A stretch of DNA of 39,211 nt from Candidatus Aminicenantota bacterium. GTDB lineage: Bacteria; Acidobacteriota; Aminicenantia; UBA2199. Position numbers and translations under genes: made by a program. The number at the start of each line of letters is the position of its first letter. Position 1 is the first letter of the stretch. The notes beneath the pieces were generated by a model, which ran no database searches, had not been told where the DNA came from, and was given only the letters and a program-made list of their open reading frames with translations. Shown in pieces: positions 33,120 to 39,211 of this stretch. The stretch is taken from the NCBI GenBank assembly GCA_011772425.1, contig WVZO01000676.1, positions 57,372 through 96,582 on the forward strand, in the 5' to 3' direction.

Positions 33120-33134
33120 TGAGCAACAATTCAA
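33106..33134 (-). promoter_or_regulatory. Promoter of the RelA/SpoT - kinase - sensor operon
   Basis: On the minus strand, TTGAAT (33129-33134), 17 bp, then TAAAAT (33106-33111). The expected start is near 33099, 32 nt before the ATG. Confidence 0.65.
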
Positions 33135-33165
33135 TAGGAAAATAAAAAAAATCCACACCACATGG

Positions 33166-34002
33166 TCAAATGGCAGCCCCACCAATCATCTCGGCGATTT
33201 CATCGATGGCGCTGGCATAGGCTTGTGCCAATCCATCCAGGTCTTCCATGGCACGGGCCAGGTCCGAATCATTACTGATAAAAAAAGGCTCGGCAATTAC
33301 GGCTGGCGCATTTGTCAGGCACAGCACACCATACCCTAATTCCCCTTCTTTCCTGGGTATGATACCGCGGTTCCGCAGCCCCAGATGTTCTACCAAATGG
33401 CGCAGCAGAATTTCCGCCGCTTCTTTTCCTTTCTCAGAAATGTGGCAGTAAAGGACCTCTGTGCCGGAAGCCACGTTATCGTAGGCATTGCAGTGCAAAC
33501 TAACGATAAAATCAGGGTTGATGGAATTGATCTCCCGCGGCAGTGCTTCGTAAGTTGTGCGATAAATTTTCTGAAGCCTGGCTTTTTGAATTTTTTGTTC
33601 GATCCGCCGTGCCAGGTCTTTGTTAAATTCGAACTCACTGATATTGCTTTTGGTGTTCACTGCACCCGGTTTATCCGGGTGGTGACCAATCACCAGGGCG
33701 CATAATTTTTTGAGCTTTTCTTCTTCTGAAAAATAGGTTTCCAGGAAATTTGAAACCACAGGTCCGGCTTCTTCTGCCACCTCGGCAGAATAAATCCAGC
33801 TGCCTCCGCCCTGGGTATGCCCATTGACCACGATTACTTTATCTTCATAATCCGACAGGTCGATTTCTTCGGCTTCCGGGCCCGCGGCTTCTGTTATTTG
33901 TATTCCGGTTAGGCGCATTGGTCTGTTTTCAAAACCCTGGGGAGCCAGGATGTGAAAAACACCCTTGCGAACCATACCTAAAAATTGTTCACGTATATTC
34001 AT
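33166..34002 (-). CDS. N-acetylmuramoyl-L-alanine amidase-like (Amidase_3) protein without signal peptide
   Basis: A 278-residue protein. A small OB-like beta domain occupies residues ~12-70. A zinc amidase_3 fold follows from ~100, with metal-ligand candidates in VIGHHPDKPG (His ~107), EFEFNKDL (Glu ~123-125) and IVSLHCNAY (His ~170), and a catalytic Glu candidate in VIAEPFFIS near the C-terminus. It would cleave the amide between MurNAc and L-Ala, but no signal peptide or TM is present. It may act on internalised fragments, be released by lysis, or use an unconventional route. I chose the ATG at 34002 with AGGAGG 7 nt upstream. A GTG at 34008 is in frame. It is monocistronic with its own promoter and a 7-bp inverted repeat between promoter and ribosome binding site. 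Confidence 0.82.
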   Translation of the reverse strand: MNIREQFLGMVRKGVFHILAPQGFENRPMRLTGIQITEAAGPEAEEIDLSDYEDKVIVVNGHTQGGGSWIYSAEVAEEAGPVVSNFLETYFSEEEKLKKLCALVIGHHPDKPGAVNTKSNISEFEFNKDLARRIEQKIQKARLQKIYRTTYEALPREINSINPDFIVSLHCNAYDNVASGTEVLYCHISEKGKEAAEILLRHLVEHLGLRNRGIIPRKEGELGYGVLCLTNAPAVIAEPFFISNDSDLARAMEDLDGLAQAYASAIDEIAEMIGGAAI

Positions 34003-34010
34003 CTCCACAC

Positions 34011-34032
34011 CTCCTGCTTAGGATGGCAGGAG
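34011..34032 (-). promoter_or_regulatory. Inverted repeat between amidase -10 and ribosome binding site
   Basis: CTCCTGC (34011-34017) and GCAGGAG (34026-34032) are perfect inverted repeats 8 bp apart. The downstream arm includes the Shine-Dalgarno sequence. The predicted transcription start (near 34027) lies inside the upstream arm, so a DNA operator is more likely than an RNA hairpin unless transcription starts earlier. Confidence 0.45.
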
Positions 34033-34427
34033 AATTATATGCCTTTAAAAAGAGATTTTCAACCCCTGATTTAAGAAAAATAAAAAATTTAAGGAACAAC
34101 ACACAACACAACTCTGCTCCATATGCAGATGACTTTGCTCCATATGCGGATAATTTTGCTCCATATACAAATGATTTTGCTCCATATACGGACGATTCTG
34201 CTCCATATGCAAATGTTTTTGCTCCATATACAATTACCTTTGCTCCATATGCAAATGATTTTGCTCCATATACAATTGCCTCAACTCTTGAAACAAATGC
34301 TCCAAGCCCCGAGGAAATTGTCCCTACTCTTAAGGAAAATTCCTTGACATCTGAGGCAATTACTCCAGCTCTTGAAACAAATTCCCCAACCCTTGAGGAT
34401 TTTTTGCCTGTTCCACCGCGGGGTTGA
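34023..34427 (+). CDS. Possible heptapeptide-repeat protein
   Basis: A 134-codon frame opens with MAGELYAFKKRF and continues into eight 7-residue units APYxxxF (34113-34280), then six units of the type TLExxxP (34284-34409). It stops at TGA 34427, inside the next gene's promoter. Units of the second block differ at synonymous and replacement sites yet keep the Leu-Glu and Pro positions, which favours selection on protein. Against it, no Shine-Dalgarno sequence or plus promoter is seen, and the start overlaps the divergent amidase promoter. No family is recognised. Confidence 0.35.
   Translation: MAGELYAFKKRFSTPDLRKIKNLRNNTQHNSAPYADDFAPYADNFAPYTNDFAPYTDDSAPYANVFAPYTITFAPYANDFAPYTIASTLETNAPSPEEIVPTLKENSLTSEAITPALETNSPTLEDFLPVPPRG
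34034..34062 (-). promoter_or_regulatory. Sigma-70-type promoter of the amidase gene
   Basis: On the minus strand, TTGAAA (34057-34062), 17 bp, then TATAAT (34034-34039). Confidence 0.7.
34113..34409 (+). repeat. 21-bp tandem repeat array (8 + 6 units)
   Basis: In the first eight 21-bp units the core GCTCCATAT is invariant. A second block of six more diverged units of the same period follows after 3 bp. It is not a CRISPR array: there are no unique spacers, and the unit is a multiple of three. Confidence 0.9.
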
Positions 34428-34452
34428 AAAAAAAACCACAGGGTATTATAAT
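34424..34452 (+). promoter_or_regulatory. Leaderless sigma-70-type promoter of the STAND-like ATPase gene
   Basis: TTGAAA (34424-34429), 17 bp, then a perfect TATAAT (34447-34452). The expected +1 coincides with the ATG at 34459. Confidence 0.75.
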
Positions 34453-34458
34453 TAACCC

Positions 34459-35586
34459 ATGAGTAACGATAAATTTGAATACCGGAAAGATGTTGCTTTT
34501 ATCAACCGGGAAAAGGAATTGGCTTTTTTAAAAAGCTGCATCGATGAGCGTTCCGAATCGATTCTTTTCCTTCACGGGCCCAAATCTTCAGGAAAGACCA
34601 CACTCCTGTACAAGTTCTTCAACCAAATCGAAAAAGAACAAAAAATGGATGTGAAATTTTTGAACCTGAGAAAAGTGTTGATAGGGAACTATAAAGATTT
34701 CCTGGAAATGTTTTTTGGAGTGGATTACTCCCGCTCTAAAGAAGACGTGAAAGAAAAACGGGAGTATGATTTTAAGTTTTTTAAGCTTTCCGTTGAAGTG
34801 TTAAAAGGAATAAAGCAGGGCGAATTGGATCCTTTTTTCATAATGGAAAAGGAGTTTATCCGTTTAAATAAAAAAGGTATAAAGCCGGTATTAATCATCG
34901 ATGAGCTCCAGGCATTGGATAATATATATCTGAATAACGGCAGGGACCGGCAGTTGATTATCGAGTTGTTCAATTTTTTTGTGGCCATGACCAAAGAAAG
35001 CCACCTGGCCCATATAATTATTTCCTCTTCAGACGGCTATTTTATTGATCGCGTATTTATCGACTCCAGGCTTAAAAAATGCTCGAAGTTTTACAGGATC
35101 GATTACCTGCCAAAACAAGACGTGATGGAATGGCTGCTCAACCTGGAGAAGTATTCTAAAATAAAAGATTACACTCTCAGCGAAGAGGATGCGGAAAAGA
35201 TATGGCAGACAGTGGGCGGCAGCATGTGGGAAATCCAGGATATTCTTTCCGAGTTGTTTCACACCCCTCTTGACGAGGTTACCCGCTTGTATAAAAAAAA
35301 GATGCGCAGCTTAATTGTCGATTATGTGGTTAAGCCGGAGCAAAAGAAAATCGAAAAATTACTTCGTCGATTTGTGGATAGAGATGAATTATCCAAGGAA
35401 GAGATCAATTCGGAAGAGGAAGAATTATTAAGAGATATGGTTCGTCAAAACATTCTTTACTTTGATCCCGCCGAAGCAACATATTATCCCCAAGGTAAAA
35501 GTTATCATCACGGCATCCGCCTGTATTTTACTAATACCCTAGAAAAGTTTGCAAAAAAAAACAAAGATTTGAGAAAACGTCTTTAA
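34459..35586 (+). CDS. Archaeal-type/STAND-like P-loop ATPase
   Basis: This 375-residue protein resembles the ATPase_2 (archaeal ATPase, MoxR-distant STAND) family. The N-terminus INREKELAFLKSCI is the family's box preceding Walker A. Walker A is GPKSSGKT (40-47), Walker B is VLIIDELQAL (about 143-152), and a sensor strand IIISSSDGY follows. The last ~130 residues look like a winged-helix region. These stand-alone ATPases often have a nuclease tail, which is not seen here. The role is unknown, and defence or DNA transactions are inferences. It has no Shine-Dalgarno sequence and the promoter indicates a leaderless transcript. A terminator follows 32 bp after the stop. Confidence 0.85.
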   Translation: MSNDKFEYRKDVAFINREKELAFLKSCIDERSESILFLHGPKSSGKTTLLYKFFNQIEKEQKMDVKFLNLRKVLIGNYKDFLEMFFGVDYSRSKEDVKEKREYDFKFFKLSVEVLKGIKQGELDPFFIMEKEFIRLNKKGIKPVLIIDELQALDNIYLNNGRDRQLIIELFNFFVAMTKESHLAHIIISSSDGYFIDRVFIDSRLKKCSKFYRIDYLPKQDVMEWLLNLEKYSKIKDYTLSEEDAEKIWQTVGGSMWEIQDILSELFHTPLDEVTRLYKKKMRSLIVDYVVKPEQKKIEKLLRRFVDRDELSKEEINSEEEELLRDMVRQNILYFDPAEATYYPQGKSYHHGIRLYFTNTLEKFAKKNKDLRKRL

Positions 35587-35618
35587 CGTGGGAAAATGAT
35601 CATGCCGTGCAAGTGGGT

Positions 35619-35637
35619 GGGGTCGCCGACCCCTTTT
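35619..35637 (+). terminator. Rho-independent terminator after the STAND-like ATPase
   Basis: GGGGTC-GCC-GACCCC is a 6-bp stem with a 3-nt loop, followed by TTTT. Confidence 0.7.
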
Positions 35638-35812
35638 GAAAATAAAAAATAGAAAGGAGAAGAAAGTAACAGTAAGACCATGTATAAAGAAGCAATATGT
35701 GTTATACTTTTTATCCGATGTGTTTTATTATAGACAGAGGAGTAGAAACTGGAAGATAGATTAAAAGAACGAAGAAAGATCTTCGCGGAAGAAAGAGGAG
35801 AAAAGAAAGAAG

Positions 35813-36628
35813 ATGGCTCGTAACCGGGATGAATATCAATTCGCCCTGCTCTTTAACCTAATTCGGCTGATAAAAGGGAAGGGAATGCTGGTCTTTTTAA
35901 CTTGCCGCAAACCTGGAACGGAAAGAATTCTTGTCTCTAAATTGAAAGAGGAATTGGCCGGGGAATTTTCCTTTAAAGAATTAACATTTGACACCGGTGA
36001 CTATGATCCCATCGATTATATTGCTGTTGTAGAAGACCAGTCTCCTAAAAAACTTTATATCATTTCAGGGTTTCCTTTTGAGATTTTTTACAAAAATCCC
36101 ACCATTATGGAAGAGGATATCAAACGACTGCTCAATGCTTTTAATATAAGGCGGGAGCATATCTTAGTCCTAAATTTAAAAATAATTATTATTTGTCCGC
36201 CGGAACTTGAAGATCGCATGATGATGAAAGCTCCTGATTTCTACCGGTTTTGCAATTATTCCGCTGACTTTTCGGAGAAGGAGATCGAAAAGACCGTGAA
36301 TCATGGAAGCCAGGACAAATTAAAAAAAATCGATTTCCTGTTAAATGCTTTGAAGACAACCATCAGGGAAGATCATAAAGCAGACCTTTATTTTGAGTTG
36401 GGAAAGCTTTATTATGAGTTAACTCAATTCGAGAAAGCCGTGTCTTTCCTGGAGAAAGCAGAGATTATCTACAAAAAATCGAAAAATAAAAAAAAGATGG
36501 CCGGTGTATGGGGATATATGGGGAAGGTCTATTCCGGGTTGGAACAGCCGAAAAAGTCGATGAAGTACGTAAAAGAATCTGAGCGCCTTTCCCGGGAAAT
36601 GAACCTTTTGGGGAAGGTTGTTGAGTAA
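35813..36628 (+). CDS. TPR protein with degenerate ATPase-like N-terminal domain
   Basis: This 271-residue protein has an N-terminal alpha/beta domain (about 1-150): FALLFNLIRLIKGKGMLVFLTC, KKLYIISGFPFEIF and HILVLNLKIIIICPPELEDRMM. These recall the sensor and inter-strand regions of P-loop ATPases but lack a Walker A motif. Two to three TPR-like helical hairpins (about 188-262) follow, including LYFELGKLYYELTQFEKAVSFLEKA and WGYMGKVYSGLEQPKKSMKYV. It could be a scaffold with the ATPase two genes upstream, which is inference. The purine-rich sequence before the ATG (AGAGGAG 12 nt upstream) is a weak ribosome binding site. Confidence 0.75.
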   Translation: MARNRDEYQFALLFNLIRLIKGKGMLVFLTCRKPGTERILVSKLKEELAGEFSFKELTFDTGDYDPIDYIAVVEDQSPKKLYIISGFPFEIFYKNPTIMEEDIKRLLNAFNIRREHILVLNLKIIIICPPELEDRMMMKAPDFYRFCNYSADFSEKEIEKTVNHGSQDKLKKIDFLLNALKTTIREDHKADLYFELGKLYYELTQFEKAVSFLEKAEIIYKKSKNKKKMAGVWGYMGKVYSGLEQPKKSMKYVKESERLSREMNLLGKVVE

Positions 36629-36695
36629 TCTTATCCTGCCATTCTTTGTAATGTTTTGGTAGTATTTCGAATTTATCAGTACGTCTCATTTGTCT

Positions 36696-38084
36696 TCATT
36701 CATCTTTACCAACACACCAATCTAGTTTTTCGTTCAATTCCAGGTATCTATCTACTAATTTTTTTCCTTCGGGAGATTTTAATTTACCTTTTTCTTTCAA
36801 TTTACTTATGCGGATGTCTAATTCTGACACCTCTTCAAGTGCACTTAAGCGTTTTTTGCCGCCTTCCTCGTCAAGTCTGAAAATACGCATTAGAATTGAG
36901 TCCCAACGTAAATATTCGGGAAAGTATTTGTAGTTGTCCACTCGGTTTTCCCCTTCATAATATAATTCCCGGAAAACGTATTTGTGTTCATCGTCGAATT
37001 TCAATTCAACAATCTCCCAGGGTTCAAAGGCAGAAACAATGATGGGTGAATGAGTGACAAAGAAAAACTGGCACTCCGGCGCCAGTTTGACATAGGTTTC
37101 AATGATGTCTTTTTGAACATCGGGATGAAGCGAACGTTCCGGTTCATCGATCAAAATGATTGCGTTTTGGGGTTTCAGTTGATAAAGTGGAATCACGGTC
37201 TGTATCAAATGCCAGGTCCCTGTGCTCCAAAAATCCCTGGGCACATACTGACCGGCCAGCGTCTTCAGTTCAATAAAACTCAAATTGATAATGGATTCCG
37301 GTCTGTCGATCTCCATTTTGACCTTCAAGCCCAGTTTAAACAGGAGGGGATCAAGACATTTTTTTGCCATAATTTCTAATGGATTGGATCTTTGATCTAA
37401 CCATTTTTTGGATTCAGCCGCCAATTTCTTATATTTATCGCTTTTTTCTCCCTTCTCAAGCACTGCTTTACCCATTGTATAGTCATAAAAAGCTTCATGC
37501 GACCGGTATAAGATGATATCCTTTAATATGTAATCCCAGGTCTCTTTTAAATCTTCATAGGCAAAATCAATTTTAGACTGCGGCTCCAAATTAGTGAGAT
37601 AAAACTCCTTTTTTCTTATTTTCTCCAGTTCTTCAAGGGGATCAACTTCTTCCACTTCAGGTGCTTTTTTTCTTGTTAATAATTCCGTCGGAAAGTTGAA
37701 CAGGAGCGGTTTTGTTTCCTCATAATATTTTTCCAGCGCTTTAAAAAACGTTTCTTTATTTATCTCATTACTCAAGTGGTATTTGAGGTAATTACCTTTT
37801 GCAATGTTGGATATTCGATAATGAAAATCAGAGAGCTGAAAATCCATTTTAACCGCATTTTCAGGTGGCAGGGGTAAATCGATATTCTTTCCGATATCTC
37901 TCGCAAAAGAAACAAACCATTTAATTAGCCGAAGTAAACTGGTTTTTCCGCTTCCACTCTGGCCGATAATGCAAATCTTATCCAATGGTTTCCCTTCTTT
38001 CTCATGCCCCTTCGGATAGGTAAGATCAATTTCTACATCCTTGAACTGGTTATAGCCCTTCAATATTATTTTAGTTATTTTCAT
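36696..38084 (-). CDS. ABC/OLD-type AAA ATPase (AAA_21 family)
   Basis: This 462-residue ATPase of the SMC/RecF-like AAA_21 group has Walker A GQSGSGKT (41-48), a signature-like FWSTGTWHL, Walker B AIILIDEPERSLHP (~306-318), and an H-loop VTHSP (~343). An insert with a coiled coil occupies ~130-250. The final ~80 residues (YFPEYLRWDSILMRIFRL...) are charged helices. There is no TOPRIM or HNH domain in the chain and no such partner gene adjacent. PtuA-like and other phage-defence ATPases share this outline, but defence is only an inference. A strong promoter (38118-38146) is upstream, and AGGTGG precedes the ATG by 3 nt. Confidence 0.85.
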   Translation of the reverse strand: MKITKIILKGYNQFKDVEIDLTYPKGHEKEGKPLDKICIIGQSGSGKTSLLRLIKWFVSFARDIGKNIDLPLPPENAVKMDFQLSDFHYRISNIAKGNYLKYHLSNEINKETFFKALEKYYEETKPLLFNFPTELLTRKKAPEVEEVDPLEELEKIRKKEFYLTNLEPQSKIDFAYEDLKETWDYILKDIILYRSHEAFYDYTMGKAVLEKGEKSDKYKKLAAESKKWLDQRSNPLEIMAKKCLDPLLFKLGLKVKMEIDRPESIINLSFIELKTLAGQYVPRDFWSTGTWHLIQTVIPLYQLKPQNAIILIDEPERSLHPDVQKDIIETYVKLAPECQFFFVTHSPIIVSAFEPWEIVELKFDDEHKYVFRELYYEGENRVDNYKYFPEYLRWDSILMRIFRLDEEGGKKRLSALEEVSELDIRISKLKEKGKLKSPEGKKLVDRYLELNEKLDWCVGKDE

Positions 38085-38117
38085 ATACCACCTTTATTTA
38101 AAATAAAATTATTAAAT

Positions 38118-38146
38118 ATTTTAAAACAAATATGTAAATATGTCAA
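38118..38146 (-). promoter_or_regulatory. Sigma-70-type promoter of the AAA_21 ATPase gene
   Basis: On the minus strand, TTGACA (38141-38146), 17 bp, then TAAAAT (38118-38123), giving a leader of about 27 nt. Confidence 0.7.
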
Positions 38147-38252
38147 TTGGCTTCCCGGGAAATTGGGGAGCCTAAATTCATAGTTCCTTGAATTTGAAAC
38201 CTATTTAGCGAAAATCAAATCATAAAGCGCTTCCACCACACGAACTCTCCTA

Positions 38253-38425
38253 CCGCACGGGCACTCTAAAAAAACTACTGCCCTCCGTGCGGATCTACTA
38301 ACCCCTACTTGTATCTACAGGATGGGCAGAAATATCTGTGAACTCAAAGAACGTTTAGACTGCCCATCCTGAACTCCTATGCCTTCGGCAACCAGGGGGC
38401 TCTTTTCGAGAAAACTGCCCCCTGG
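38253..38425. ncRNA. Candidate structured RNA or repeat element with four hairpins
   Basis: Hairpin 1: CCGCACGGGCA (38253-38263) pairs with TGCCC plus GTGCGG (38279-38292, 3-nt bulge). Hairpin 2: CAGGATGGGCAG (38318-38329) pairs perfectly with CTGCCCATCCTG (38360-38371) around a 30-nt loop. A mini-stem TGCC-TTC-GGCA lies at 38380-38390. Hairpin 3: CCAGGGGGC (38392-38400) pairs with GCCCCCTGG (38417-38425). The strand and transcription are unknown. Confidence 0.4.
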
Positions 38426-38504
38426 ACCCCCGCAAAAGCTTTTCATACACGGTCAGGCATTGTACTTTGCCTATTGATGTTGTACCCCATTATAATCGCT
38501 GTAA

Positions 38505-38600
38505 TTCGATTCTTATTTATTTTTGTAATTTTGGTCATTGTAATTTGGAATTTGTTTGGAATTTGGGATTTGGAATTTGTGATTTTCTTCATCTTCGTGT
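38505..38600. repeat. AATTTGG-type repeat arm related to 8596-8775
   Basis: GGTCATTGTAATTTGGAATT and the following TTTGG/AATTTG units echo the right arm of the 8596-8775 repeat (GGTCATTCGAATTTGTTTCG). Confidence 0.55.
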
Positions 38601-38636
38601 CCCTTCGTGCTTTTTACCGCATTGTAAATGCCTTCG
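38593..38636. repeat. CACGAAG-type interspersed repeat, copy B
   Basis: CTTCGTGTCCCTTCGTGC followed by TTTACCGCATTGTAAATGCCTTCG is the reverse-complement counterpart of 28340-28380. Confidence 0.65.
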
Positions 38637-38645
38637 TGGCTAAAA

Positions 38646-39211
38646 TTAGAATTCTTGCCGGGAAATGTTCTCTATAACCCTGGATTGAAGTCTGATAACT
38701 GCATTGACCTCTTTTGATGCTCCGCTTTTATCTTCCCGCAAAAATACCACACGTATCGCCCGCGGCTGTGGACGCGCAGAAGATCTTTTTTTCTTTAAAA
38801 TCGCTTTTATCAGCGGAAGAATGGGAATTGAAAGAGCCGTCGGATTCACAGTATCCCCTGGATGCCCCGGTTCGGATTCAATGGCTTCTTGTATACCTTT
38901 CATGCTGCTCTCAAATACACTTCCATATTCCTCTTTCCTGGTCCTGGCAATAAAACGGCCTCCCACATACATCGAAAGATCATATTGAATCGCTGCCGCC
39001 CTTTCACCAGGTTCAGTCGATTTTTTAGGATCAGGGGAATCAGGTTTTGGGGAAGATTGGACCTCAGGAACAGAAGGAGCAGTAGAAACTTCGGCAGCCG
39101 GAACGTCCAATTGAATATCAATGGTTATCTCATACCTAAATCCATACTGATCCGCTTTTGTCTCTAAAATATAGACATATGTGCCTGATGACTTAAACAA
39201 ATTTTCCACCT
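38646..39211 (-). CDS. Hypothetical protein with Pro/Ser linker, 5' end at window edge
   Basis: About 187 residues are visible and no family is recognised. An N-terminal beta-rich part (YVYILETKADQYGFRYEITI) is followed by a disordered Pro/Ser/Glu linker (about 35-70). A central domain contains QYDLSMYVGGRFIARTRKEE, and a basic C-terminus contains LPLIKAILKKKRSSARPQPR and IRVVFLRED. A GTG at 39209 could be the start, but only two bases remain upstream, so the frame may continue beyond the window. It is separated from the downstream ATPase gene by a 560-bp repeat and hairpin region and probably is not in its operon. Confidence 0.5.
   Translation of the reverse strand, partial: VENLFKSSGTYVYILETKADQYGFRYEITIDIQLDVPAAEVSTAPSVPEVQSSPKPDSPDPKKSTEPGERAAAIQYDLSMYVGGRFIARTRKEEYGSVFESSMKGIQEAIESEPGHPGDTVNPTALSIPILPLIKAILKKKRSSARPQPRAIRVVFLREDKSGASKEVNAVIRLQSRVIENISRQEF

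Larger units (their letters stand above)
38085..38645. other. Gene-poor spacer with consecutive hairpins and interspersed repeats
   Basis: This holds the ATPase promoter (38118-38146), four hairpins in 173 bp (38253-38425), an AATTTGG-type repeat arm (38505-38600) and a CACGAAG-type repeat (38593-38636). The short plus-strand frame in it consists of repeat sequence. Confidence 0.6.

Noticed and set aside
34113..34409. CRISPR array
   Set aside because: Units are contiguous 21-bp tandem repeats without spacers, and no cas genes are present.
38253..38425. Group II intron 3' end (domains V/VI) or retron RNA
   Set aside because: The hairpins do not show a domain V catalytic signature and no reverse transcriptase gene is in the window.
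38474..38677. 67-codon hydrophobic plus ORF
   Set aside because: It covers the AATTTGG and CACGAAG repeats; hydrophobicity comes from T-rich repeat sequence.

Overview
This 39 kb window has no rRNA, tRNA, CRISPR array or intact insertion sequence, so taxonomy rests on gene content. It encodes an outer-membrane beta-barrel protein, large secreted multidomain surface proteins, a lipoprotein, Ser/Thr kinase signalling, GT-C membrane enzymes and a sigma-54 type promoter. This suggests a diderm, apparently non-phototrophic, moderate-GC bacterium, perhaps from an uncultured lineage near Acidobacteriota/Aminicenantes. That placement is an inference and is not proven by any marker gene here.

Layout. 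(1) 1-325: the start of an AAA-ATPase-like/PD-(D/E)XK family gene running off the left edge. (2) 1021-15084: a surface/secretion region. It holds a 2108-residue secreted repeat protein behind a textbook -24/-12 promoter, a membrane-anchored SGNH hydrolase, pruA, two small hypotheticals, and an oppositely oriented 1192-residue parallel beta-helix protein. The two large secreted proteins share the same roughly 480-residue C-terminal module. (3) 15220-17783: a TrmA/RlmD-type RNA m5U methyltransferase overlapping a membrane coiled-coil gene by 4 bp. (4) 18092-21563: a ycf46 - ycf35 (DUF1257) - DUF2997 operon, familiar from cyanobacteria and red-algal plastids, followed by a two-TM protein and a lipoprotein. 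Its spacers are built of heptanucleotide repeats that run exactly into the start codons. (5) 21688-28748: small membrane genes, a radical SAM protein, a zinc-ribbon protein, a GT-C type membrane protein, an outer-membrane PKD/beta-barrel protein, a cupin and a Rho_N-domain protein. (6) 28822-33067: a compact operon of a RelA/SpoT-type nucleotide pyrophosphokinase, a receiver-Ser/Thr kinase and a Cache-HAMP sensor without output domain, driven by a promoter whose -10 lies inside an inverted repeat. (7) 33166-39211: an amidase without signal peptide, a 21-bp/7-residue repeat array, a leaderless STAND-like ATPase, a TPR protein, an ABC/OLD-type AAA ATPase, a cluster of hairpins in a gene-free stretch, and a hypothetical protein at the right edge.

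Common themes. Vegetative-type promoters here repeatedly show TTGAnn - 17 bp - TAnnAT. In at least two genes (23789 minus and 34459 plus) the predicted transcription start falls on the start codon. Intergenic DNA is rich in interspersed repeats of several kinds: heptamer arrays, a long AATTTCG-type inverted repeat, CACGAAG-type repeats, a CATCTGGAAGGCTT repeat and palindromes. One of the palindromes has been captured as the N-terminus of the RNA methyltransferase. The best candidates for an undescribed system are the extended ycf46/ycf35 operon and the alarmone-synthetase/kinase/sensor operon.
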